Shown here one piece after another: positions 53,676 through 62,300 of a DNA stretch of 64,000 bases. Position 1 is the first letter of the stretch; every line of letters starts with the position of its first letter. The DNA is from Chitinophaga sp. 180180018-3. Its GTDB lineage: Bacteria > Bacteroidota > Bacteroidia > Chitinophagales > Chitinophagaceae. The position numbers and the translations under genes were made by a program. The DNA is taken from assembly GCF_037893185.1 (NCBI RefSeq), contig NZ_CP140772.1, positions 5,208,001 through 5,272,000 on the forward strand, read 5' to 3'. The notes under the pieces were generated by a model. The model saw only the letters and a program-made list of their open reading frames with translations, was not told the DNA's origin and made no database searches.

Positions 53676-54029
53676 TTATTTTAAAATACGACGTATGCCT
53701 TCAATGATTACAATTAATAACAATATCTGTATCCAGATGCCGTATCGCTGCCAGAGCGACAGCTTCACCTGTTTGCGTTCCTGTTCCGCCAGCATTATAA
53801 CCTGCTGAGGCCAGTTCTTTTTCCTGATAAACATGCCACAGGATGCGCAGCTTAATTCCGCTTTACAGGAGCTGCTTTTCAGTAAGGGCATCCCCAGGAA
53901 TTCCGTTCCGTTGGAGGCTACCAGGATGTCTAAATCTCCCTTCATACTCCCGCAATGTGAGCAACCACTGATACCAACTACTATTCTTTTTACAGGTGCT
54001 GTTCTGGTGAAGTGCATGATCATTCCCAT
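53676..54029 (-). CDS. Zinc-ribbon-like protein with C-terminal membrane anchor
   Basis: 117 residues. Cysteine pairs C23xxC26 and C61xxC64 (with C55 between) could hold a zinc ion; a single transmembrane helix lies at about 94-113 ('YGIWIQILLLIVIIEGI') near the end, so the protein is probably tail-anchored with its ribbon in the cytoplasm. An alternative start at Met5 is possible. First gene of the six-gene operon 54029-50773. No family recognised. Confidence 0.68.
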   Translation of the reverse strand: MGMIMHFTRTAPVKRIVVGISGCSHCGSMKGDLDILVASNGTEFLGMPLLKSSSCKAELSCASCGMFIRKKNWPQQVIMLAEQERKQVKLSLWQRYGIWIQILLLIVIIEGIRRILK

Positions 54030-54225
54030 GAGTCCAAGGCGTTAAATCGGTTGTAAAATTCTGATTTATGCGGCGGAAAATCCAATCCGGGACTACTACA
54101 TGATGTCTACAAGCAATTAAAAACAGCCATTACAAAGCATCTACAAAAATCACATCAAACTGATTATCAATTAGTTTAGTATCCACTTCGAAGGTATCAC
54201 TTCAGATATACAGGTTGGGTTACTG

Positions 54226-55128
54226 CTATTTCACATAGGCGTTCCATACTGCCCGGGCTATTTCAGCGATCGTTCGCTCACGGTCCTCTTCGCTTGCCTT
54301 TGCATCCGAAACGAATACGGTGATGGCTACATGCTTTCCGTTGGGCAGGGTAATAATTCCGGCGTCGTTGGTGGCGGCGGTCAATCCGTTTTGGGTCCAG
54401 GAGGTACCGGTTTTATGTGCCACTTCCGTTCCTGCCGGCAGAAGCCCTTTCAGCCGCTTTTTCCCTGGTCCGGATGTTATCATCAGGTGGAGCAGGTAAC
54501 GTTTGCTGGAATCTGATAACACCGGCTCGCGGTAAAATTTTTCTAACAGGCGGGTCATGGCAGCGGGTGTGCACCAGTTTTTATATTGGGTAGCAACATC
54601 ATCCGGATTTACCTGGGCCTGTTCTTTAGTAGCAATGCTGATGTCCTTTATTCCCAGCTGATGTACATATTGGTTGGCGCCAGCCGGCCCCCCTATCAGA
54701 TTCAGCAGGATATCGCAGGCACTGCCATCGCTGGCCCGGATGTTATAGTCCAGCAGCTCGTCGATGGTCAGGTTTACACCGCCGTTCGGGTATTTCTCCC
54801 TGAGCGGACTGACGCCGGCTGTGGTCAGATCTGCTTTTTCGATCTTTACCGGCTGATTGAGTTTCAGGCGCCCTTTATCCACTTCGTGCAATACTGCCAT
54901 AGCAATGGGGAATTTATACACGCTTTGCATCGGGAGATGTGTGTCGCGGTGCAGGGAAACAGTGTCGCCGGTTTCCAGTACCTTAACATATACGCCAACT
55001 TTAGCGGGGATTTTTCCAGCGATAGCCATAATTTCTTTTCGTAGGGATTGCTGGCCAGCCGCTGTAAATGAAACTTGGGTCAAAGTGGCTACCAGCACTA
55101 ATATGAATGCGGTTCTTCGTTTTTTCAT
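54226..55128 (-). CDS. Class A beta-lactamase
   Basis: 300 residues from the ATG at 55128 (an upstream ATG adds 6 residues before the signal peptide). Motif 1 is S69-V-Y-K72 (Ambler S70/K73). Motif 2 is S133-D-G in 'RASDGSACD', with Gly in place of the usual Asn of SDN. The likely general base is E169 in 'IATKEQAQV', followed by 'QYKNWCTP', and motif 3 is K239-T-G-T-S. The 'QYxNW' stretch is shared with the PER/CfxA-like subclass A2 enzymes that are native to Bacteroidota. Periplasmic. Chromosomal and alone, with no regulator or mobile element beside it. Confidence 0.9.
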   Translation of the reverse strand: MKKRRTAFILVLVATLTQVSFTAAGQQSLRKEIMAIAGKIPAKVGVYVKVLETGDTVSLHRDTHLPMQSVYKFPIAMAVLHEVDKGRLKLNQPVKIEKADLTTAGVSPLREKYPNGGVNLTIDELLDYNIRASDGSACDILLNLIGGPAGANQYVHQLGIKDISIATKEQAQVNPDDVATQYKNWCTPAAMTRLLEKFYREPVLSDSSKRYLLHLMITSGPGKKRLKGLLPAGTEVAHKTGTSWTQNGLTAATNDAGIITLPNGKHVAITVFVSDAKASEEDRERTIAEIARAVWNAYVK

Positions 55129-55247
55129 ATGGTTTACCATAAACAATGTGGCGGCTAAGATATAGCATTCTCCGCTATATGCCGAAATTTTGCATTTAGA
55201 ATTTCAACATCAGAATATTAATTTTAGGCGCCAAATAAGGAAAGAAA

Positions 55248-56282
55248 TTGAGCAAACCGATACTTGTCATCAAATTTGGGACGGCGTCTATCACGCATCC
55301 CAACGGCGACCTGGACGAAACCATTATTGCGGGGATCGCCCGTCAGGTTGCAGAACTGCACAGCCACTATCATATTGTGCTGGTATCTTCCGGTGCGGTA
55401 GCTGCCGGCAAACAGTTCCTGCGTCAGTACAATGGCACCATCAGCGAGCGGAAGGCCGCTGCCGCCATCGGCAACCCATTGCTGCTGAACAAATACAGCC
55501 GCTACTTCGCGCCTTATAATATTGCCGTGGCACAGAGCCTCTGCGAACGCCAGCACTTCTCGGACCGGAACCAGTTCCTCCAACTGAAACGCACCTACGA
55601 AGAGCTATGGGCCAGCAACATCATCCCCATTGCCAACGAAAATGACGTGGTGAGCAGCCTGGAGCTGAAGTTTTCGGATAACGACGAACTGGCCACCCTC
55701 ATTGCTGTAGGCTTCGGTGCATCATTGCTGTTATTCAGCACCTCTGTAGCGGGGGTATTGGACCGGGAAGGAAAAGTGGTACCGCAGATAGATGTGATCG
55801 ACAAAGCCGCCCTGGGACTGGCCGATAAAGAGAAATCCGCCCTGGGACTGGGTGGCATGGTTTCCAAGCTCACCTTCGCGCGACTAGCCACCAGAATGGG
55901 AATCCGGGTAGTGATTTTCGGCATCCGCACGGAAGATGGTATCCTCAATGCCATCGCAGGAAAAACCGGTACCTTATGTTTGCCTCAGCCCTGCAGTATG
56001 CCTGCCCGCAGAAAGTGGCTCGCCAGTGGCAGCCTGGTGACCGGCAGGATACAGGTAGATGCCGGCGCCCAGAATGCGCTGGAAAAACGTCATAGCCTGC
56101 TCGCCGTAGGCGTTCAGGCCGTACTGGAAAAGTTTGAATGCGGCGAAGTGATAGAAATCGTCAATGAAGAAAATACCGTGATCGCAGTAGGCCGGGCAAA
56201 GATTGCCTCCGACGCACTCGACACCAGACATAAAGCACAAAACACCGAGGTAGCACACGCCGACGATATAGTGCTGTTATAA
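55248..56282 (+). CDS. proB: Glutamate 5-kinase (TTG start)
   Basis: 344 residues. Start is TTG at 55248, 3 bases downstream of AAGGAAAG; no in-frame ATG exists near the conserved 'LVIKFGTASIT' that opens the amino-acid-kinase domain. 'VSSGAVAAGKQFL', 'NENDVVS' and 'DNDELATLIAVGF' mark ATP and glutamate binding. Residues of about 265-335 are a C-terminal PUA domain. First step of proline synthesis from glutamate. Followed 11 bases on by proA. Confidence 0.94.
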   Translation: MSKPILVIKFGTASITHPNGDLDETIIAGIARQVAELHSHYHIVLVSSGAVAAGKQFLRQYNGTISERKAAAAIGNPLLLNKYSRYFAPYNIAVAQSLCERQHFSDRNQFLQLKRTYEELWASNIIPIANENDVVSSLELKFSDNDELATLIAVGFGASLLLFSTSVAGVLDREGKVVPQIDVIDKAALGLADKEKSALGLGGMVSKLTFARLATRMGIRVVIFGIRTEDGILNAIAGKTGTLCLPQPCSMPARRKWLASGSLVTGRIQVDAGAQNALEKRHSLLAVGVQAVLEKFECGEVIEIVNEENTVIAVGRAKIASDALDTRHKAQNTEVAHADDIVLL

Positions 56283-56293
56283 TACAACTGATC

Positions 56294-57541
56294 ATGCAAA
56301 CGATACAACCCTTACTGGAAAAAGCACAGCAGGCCGGCGTATCCATCCGGGCACTGCCCGATGCGCAGAAGCAGTCGCTGTTACGCCGACTAGCCGCCGT
56401 TATCCTGATACAGACCGACAATATCATCGCGGAAAACAAAAAGGACCTGGACCGGATGCCGGATGAAGATCCTAAAAAAGACCGCCTGCTCTTAAACGAG
56501 GGCCGTATCCGCGACCTGGCCTCCAGCCTGGAAGATATTGCGCTGCTCCCCGATCCGGCGAATGTGCTGCTACTGGAGCGCAAACTGGCTAACGGTTTGC
56601 TCGTGCAGAAAAAGACCGTTCCGTTAGGTGTTGTAGGCGTGATCTATGAATCCCGGCCCAACGTAACGGTTGACGTGGCCGCCCTCTGCATCCGTTCCGG
56701 TAATGTATGCGTATTGCGAGGCGGTACCGACGCCTTCCATACCAACACCATCCTTGTAACACTGATACAAACCGTATTAAAGGAGTTTCAGGTAGATGAA
56801 CATACTGTACAGCTGCTTCCTACCGACCGGAGCCTGGTAACGGAGATGCTCTCCGCTGTTAAGTATATCGATATCATCATTCCCAGGGGCTCCGAGCAAC
56901 TGATCGAATATGTAAGAACCAACTCCCGCGTGCCCGTCATCGAAACCGGCGCCGGCGTATGCCATACCTACGTGGAAAAAACAGCGGACCTCGCACAGGC
57001 CGCCGCTGTGGTGACCAATGCCAAGGTATCCCGCCCTTCCGTATGTAATTCGCTCGACACCGTGCTCGTAGACGAAGCGGTAGCTGCCGATTTCCTGGCA
57101 CTGCTTGCCCCCAGTCTGCTGCCCTACGGCGTTGGCGTATATGCGGATACGTTAGCTTACGACATCCTGAAAAAAAATAATTACCCCCACCTCTTTGTCG
57201 CCCAACCCGACGATTTCGGACGGGAGTTCCTCTCTTTAAACTGCTCGGTAAGAGTTGTACCCGACACTGATGCTGCGCTGGCGCATATCCAGCACTACTC
57301 CTCCCGGCACTCAGAAGCCATCATGTCTAAAGATGCAGCAGTGAGTGAACGCTTCCTCAACGAAGTAGATGCCGCTGCTGTTTATGTGAACGCCTCTACC
57401 CGTTTCACTGATGGAGGAGTATTCGGTCTTGGTGCAGAAATAGGTATCTCCACCCAGAAGCTACACGCCCGTGGACCGTTTGCACTGGAGAAGCTGGTGA
57501 CGGAGAAATGGCTGGTGCGGGGAGAGGGACAGGTGAGATGA
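56294..57541 (+). CDS. proA: Gamma-glutamyl phosphate reductase
   Basis: 415 residues. ALDH-superfamily enzyme with 'PLGVVGVIYESRPNVTVDVAALCIRSGN', 'IIPRGSEQLIEYV', the active-site Cys in 'SRPSVCNSLDTVLVDE', and 'FTDGGVFGLGAEIGISTQKLHARGP' at the end, all typical for ProA. It turns glutamyl-5-phosphate into the semialdehyde. In an operon with proB 11 bases upstream. A long bidirectional hairpin follows. Confidence 0.96.
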   Translation: MQTIQPLLEKAQQAGVSIRALPDAQKQSLLRRLAAVILIQTDNIIAENKKDLDRMPDEDPKKDRLLLNEGRIRDLASSLEDIALLPDPANVLLLERKLANGLLVQKKTVPLGVVGVIYESRPNVTVDVAALCIRSGNVCVLRGGTDAFHTNTILVTLIQTVLKEFQVDEHTVQLLPTDRSLVTEMLSAVKYIDIIIPRGSEQLIEYVRTNSRVPVIETGAGVCHTYVEKTADLAQAAAVVTNAKVSRPSVCNSLDTVLVDEAVAADFLALLAPSLLPYGVGVYADTLAYDILKKNNYPHLFVAQPDDFGREFLSLNCSVRVVPDTDAALAHIQHYSSRHSEAIMSKDAAVSERFLNEVDAAAVYVNASTRFTDGGVFGLGAEIGISTQKLHARGPFALEKLVTEKWLVRGEGQVR

Positions 57542-57572
57542 GAAAGCAATAAATAATTGATTCACCCGATTT

Positions 57573-57618
57573 TGATTTATACTAAGGTTCGTAAGCCTAC
57601 GAGCCTTAGTATAAATCA
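57573..57618. terminator. Bidirectional terminator between proA and toxin-immunity operon
   Basis: 21-base-pair stem (57573-57593 with 57598-57618, one G-U pair, 4-base loop) located exactly between the convergent stops of proA (57541) and the Imm51-like gene (57629). It would end both transcripts. Confidence 0.8.
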
Positions 57619-57628
57619 GAATTGTTAA

Positions 57629-57979
57629 TCAATCGAGTTTTGCCTTTGAAAAAAGTATTTTTATCAATTTGTCATTTTCACAAGCCTCTTTAAACCTGAT
57701 AATAAAATCTCTCAAAGCATTCTCATTGGAAGAATAAGCGCAAAACATACTGGATTCAGGATCAAAACGAACATCTTTTTTAAGTGCTGGCATTTGTTCG
57801 TTCAAAAAAACAGTTGCCAGCGACGCCCAGTCATATCCGCTACCTTCAAAGCCTTCATCTGCACGGGTTTCAAACAGATCATTTTTATATACACCAGCAT
57901 TCAAACAAACTGAAACGGAAGTTGCATGTTGAACCCAGAAAAAAGGTTTTATCTGTTCATTGATATTCTCAGTAATCAT
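57629..57979 (-). CDS. Imm51-like immunity protein
   Basis: 116 residues. 'FFWVQHATSVSVCLNAGVYK', 'GFEGSGYDWASLATVFLNEQMP' and 'VRFDPESSMFCAYSSNENALRDF' match my memory of the Imm51 family of polymorphic-toxin immunity proteins. It overlaps the preceding gene by 4 bases (ATGA), so translation is coupled. It is the last gene of the Rhs operon. Its matching toxin is not visible here, so it may be an orphan that protects against a rival's or a former tip domain. Confidence 0.7.
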   Translation of the reverse strand: MITENINEQIKPFFWVQHATSVSVCLNAGVYKNDLFETRADEGFEGSGYDWASLATVFLNEQMPALKKDVRFDPESSMFCAYSSNENALRDFIIRFKEACENDKLIKILFSKAKLD

Positions 57980-58323
57980 AATTTCTCTAGTTGAGCAAAC
58001 AGCTCGTCTGCTGTAGTTCTGGTTACTGCCCGATATTCTTCCGGTATTTTCTTATTTACCCGCTCATACCACTCATCAAAAACGGCTTTCCATTCCGGCA
58101 CGGTTATTTTTCGTCTTATATATCCTTTCTCAGAGGGAAATTTAGCAGGAAACATCAAAAGTATTTCAATAAATACCAACAAAGGTTGTGCTGCTTCTTT
58201 AGAACTTTTCATCCACTCTATAGTTTTATTTATTTCATCAACTGCTCTGTTGATAAAAATGGATGGAGCCAGATCTGCTGCTTCATTTTCGATCGGCAAT
58301 TTGCCGTAAATTTTCTTACTCAT
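57976..58323 (-). CDS. Probable immunity-type protein of unknown family
   Basis: 115 residues, mainly helical and charged ('AVDEINKTIEWMKSSKEAAQ', 'VPEWKAVFDEWYERVNKKIPEEYRA'). No signal peptide or membrane helix. I do not recognise the family; its place between two immunity-like genes and the ATGA overlap with the Imm51-like gene suggest an immunity or immunity-linked role. A 120-base spacer parts it from the 316-residue gene upstream. Confidence 0.55.
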   Translation of the reverse strand: MSKKIYGKLPIENEAADLAPSIFINRAVDEINKTIEWMKSSKEAAQPLLVFIEILLMFPAKFPSEKGYIRRKITVPEWKAVFDEWYERVNKKIPEEYRAVTRTTADELFAQLEKL

Positions 58324-58443
58324 AGCTATTTAATCCGTCGAAATTGCTAGTATCCTTTTACCCGGAACAGCAAGAAATAGGAATGATAATCTGGAAAGTC
58401 CGCTGCCCCGGATCAGCACTGATAAAGTGTAGGCGTGTTCATC

Positions 58444-59394
58444 TCATTTTGTATGAGGCACTCCTCCGGACTGAGTAAGCAGCTTTTGCGACAAACGTTC
58501 TATATAATCATTCAGCGTTATCTTCTCCTGATAAAACGGTAAAAAAGCATTGATGAGCGGATGCGATATGAAACTGTTATTAAGCTTCTTTGCAGCTCTG
58601 ATCTTTACCAGTGCCAGCATTTCTACGGGAAAGTATATCCAGTGGTTAACATGGAATGGATAGGTTAAATCTGCTGTTTTGCTTTTGCTAATATGATATT
58701 CCGCTAATTCATCTACCCATTTAATTACTATATCATCATTGGTTGAATAGGCGTTTTCAATTGCCGAAGCATAAACAGGATCTATTTTATCCTGGCAATA
58801 ACTCAATAAACTTTTTACAATATTCTCATCTCTATTGTATTCCTTTGCCAGCCAATGTGCCAAATACAGAATGCTATCCCGGCCATAACTACCCTTCATC
58901 TCCCTGATATTGTTTTCCCGGGCATTTTTGCGATTATCAAGCCCTTTCAAAACAATCTCTTCCACTATGGTCAATTTTTCAGGGAAGAATGTCATTGCTA
59001 ATATGTATAGCAGGCTGATATCTGATTCTAAAAACAAAACCGGGGCCTGATCATTATCCTGTATCACTGAAGTAAATGCCATCAAATTAGCATATAGCGC
59101 ATTTACCAACGTGCCGAAGTTACTCCCGGTTGGGTCTTCATCAAATTTTATAATTGACTTTGCAATAGCACTCAGTGAAGTATACTCCAGAACCTGAGGC
59201 AAAGATATACTTATGCTTTTTGTGTCTCCAAAAACAACTGCCTCATAAGAAAAAGAAGTAACATTATTAATAATAAAATCATCATAAAATTTTGTCATTC
59301 TTTCGCTTTCCTCTGCGTCCTGATACGACAGGAAATCTTTTTCTTCTTTAACAGCCTTAGCTACTACTTTTATTTTACTGTCTTTTTTTGCCAT
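58444..59394 (-). CDS. Probable cognate immunity protein (PoNi-like)
   Basis: 316 residues, cytoplasmic. It starts 4 bases after the Rhs stop, the usual place for the cognate immunity gene. The C-terminal half ('IVIKWVDELAEYHISKSK', then 'NHWIYFPVEMLALVKIRAAKK' and 'SHPLINAFLPFY') resembles DUF1911 of PoNi proteins, which neutralise PoNe-type PD-(D/E)XK nucleases. That matches the nuclease type at the Rhs C-terminus. The first 150 residues look like the DUF1910-type N-half but are less clear. Identification is by eye. Confidence 0.55.
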   Translation of the reverse strand: MAKKDSKIKVVAKAVKEEKDFLSYQDAEESERMTKFYDDFIINNVTSFSYEAVVFGDTKSISISLPQVLEYTSLSAIAKSIIKFDEDPTGSNFGTLVNALYANLMAFTSVIQDNDQAPVLFLESDISLLYILAMTFFPEKLTIVEEIVLKGLDNRKNARENNIREMKGSYGRDSILYLAHWLAKEYNRDENIVKSLLSYCQDKIDPVYASAIENAYSTNDDIVIKWVDELAEYHISKSKTADLTYPFHVNHWIYFPVEMLALVKIRAAKKLNNSFISHPLINAFLPFYQEKITLNDYIERLSQKLLTQSGGVPHTK

Positions 59395-59398
59395 CTTT

Positions 59399-62300
59399 TT
59401 ACCATTGTGATGTTAAAACTTTATCGAGTTTTCCATTTTTAATGAAGATATCTACAATTCTCTTATCCCCTCTGTTCGCCGGATTAAGCATATCCAGCGC
59501 CTCAGCCCTTGTAACTCCCCAGTTGCCTGTCTGAGCTTTTTGAGGGCCAAGAATATCATTTATGAAATTGTCTGCATTGGCCTGGCGACTTGATATAGGG
59601 CTAACATTTCCAGTCGTATTTGTTTTAATTTCAAAGAAATCATACTTACCGTCATGACGTATTCCAACCAGATCAATTCCATGGTTAGAGCCATTTTGGA
59701 TAGAGATAACTTTTTTATACTTCCCAGATTTTTCTAATTGGTCTTTAGCCCAGTTTTCCCCCCAGTCACCAATTCTCTTCTGTTTACAAGCTAGCCCGAA
59801 AGGATCTATTTCACTATTGGGATCATAGACGTATCCGTATACAGTTGGATTTCCGCCCCATAGCCCAATCGGATCCGGGCTTATATACATTCCTTCTTCC
59901 GCATTATAATACCGGAATCGGTTATACGCCAGCCCCGTCTCTACATCCACTACCTGCCCCGGATAAAGATAACTACAAAATCCCGCATCTCCATGTAGCA
60001 TCCTCGCATTCCCATAGCTGTCTATTTCCCGCTGCCAGATTAAATCTCCCGTCTCATCATATCCCTGTATAGGCGTACCTAAATGATCGGCAATAATACT
60101 ATATTTCTTATCCCCTTTTATTTTAGCAGTTGGCGAGAAATTATTCTCATTGAACACCCATGTGATTAGGTCATCCGCACTACTTTCCTTTGCATCAAAC
60201 TCCTTCCACTCATGCAACGGCTTATTCCCATCCCACACCCAGCGGGTGATCGTATGCTTATATCGTTTCTCTATCCGCCTCCCCAGGGCATCGTATTTAA
60301 AACTCACCCTTTCCCCGTCCGGTCGTAGTACGCTTTCCAGCATCCCGGCAGGGTTCCATTCATATTGCCACACCCGGCCGCCACTTTCTTCCTTACGTAT
60401 GAGGTTACCCAGTTGATCGTATTTATAACTGGCTTTCCTGCTTCTCAGCAGCCTTCCGCCTTTATCATAAGTCCGGTCTTTTTGCTGCGGGGTTTCAAAC
60501 AGGTTACCCACGGCATCGGGCATACGATATTCCACGCTGCCGTCGCCATAGATCACTTCAGCGAGGTTGCCATAGGTATCATGCCTGAATTGCTTAGTGC
60601 CGGTAGTGCTGTCGTGGATACCCGAGAGCCGGTCGCCATCCCAGGTATAGCGCCGCTGCAGCCGCTTGTTGCCTTTAGTAGTGAATTGCTCTACCAGCCG
60701 GCCGGAAATATCGTACTGATTCTGCTGGGTTACACGGCCTGTCATGCTGCGCTCCGTTACCTGGCCCAGGTTGTTGTACTTTAATTGTGCGCTCCAGCCG
60801 TTAGCGCTCATCTGCTCCAGCCAGCTCATGGCGTTGTTGTACTGCATGCTAAGGTCGGCACCCAGACTGCTTTTAAGCGCGGTGCGTTGCCCCAGCTGAT
60901 TGTATTCGCTGCTTAGTATATGTTCATTACTTTTTTCCTGTGTAATCAACCCCAGCAGATCCCGCTGCAATTGCACAGAGGCATGACTGTTCTGTGCGCT
61001 GATAAGTTGCCCCATGGCATTATAACCAAAGGTTTCGGAGCTGCCGTCTTTCTCATAGTAGATAGTGGCTACCTGTCCGGCGGCAGTGTATTCATATGCC
61101 TGCTGGCTGCCATCGGGCAGGGTAGTGCGCATCACCTGACCACCTGCATTACGTATATACTCGCGCGTTAGTCCGTCGAATCCTTTTTCGGTGATGACAT
61201 TACCTTCTTCATCCAGTTCGAAGCTGTAAGTTTCCCGGTGTTCATTGATGATATGCCGCAGCTGTCCTTCTTTATCATAAACGAATTGAATACCTGTATT
61301 GCCCTGTTTCCGCTCCACCACATCGCCGAAGAAGTTATAACGCAGGGCGACCGACTGATGCCGGTCGCTCACGGCAATGGCATTGCCCATGCTGTCGTAT
61401 TGCAGCTTCACGGTATTACCGGTACTGTCTTTTATCTGAACGGGGTTGCCCAGCAGATTATACTGCCGCCGTAAAACAGCGCCGGCGGGGTCTGTAATGG
61501 TTGTCATCCGCCCTTGCAGGTCGTAGTTATATTTGATGCTGCTGCCATTGGGCAAAATGACCTCACTGAGCAGGTGCTGCGCGTTGTGTTGCAGGCGGGT
61601 CACCGCTCCGAGCGGGTTGATGATCCTGCTGAGCCGGCCTTCCGTATACTCAAACTTTGTGGCTGTTCCTAAAGGATTAGTACGCTGTACCAGGTTGCCT
61701 GTCTCATCATAGATATACTGCCACACTCCACCATTAGGCTGAGTAACGGCAACCGGCTGTTGCTGCTGGTTATAAGTGATACCCGTTGCTCCCTGCCCGG
61801 GTAATTGCAGACTGGTCAGGTTGCTTCTCTCGTCGTATTCATACGTGGTAGCCGTCCCCAATTCATTGGTTTCAGCTACCAGGTTATCTGCTTCATCATA
61901 GCTAAATAGCTGCGCGGCGCCGTAGCCGTTCACTATTTTGGTGACGATGCCATCAGTATGATAGTATGTCTTTTTATGCCCCAGGCTATTGGTAGCTACC
62001 GTAAAGCCTTCTAAATAATCAAAAGTGTAACTGAATAAACCATCCGGCCCCAAAGCCGCTGTACAACGGCCCTGCCGGTCGTAATGAAAGGTGAACGTAG
62101 TGCCGTTGTTAAAACGACGGGCAATGATATACTGGTTCTCCCACTCAAAGCTATTGTGATGCCCTTCGGCATTATACATTTCTTTGAGCGTACCGCCGGC
62201 ATGGTAGGTATAACGCACCATTTCCACCAGTATGCCCCGGTCGCCCAATTCCGGATGCGGCGCCTGTACGGCGGTAATCAGGCGGTCTTCATTATACCGG

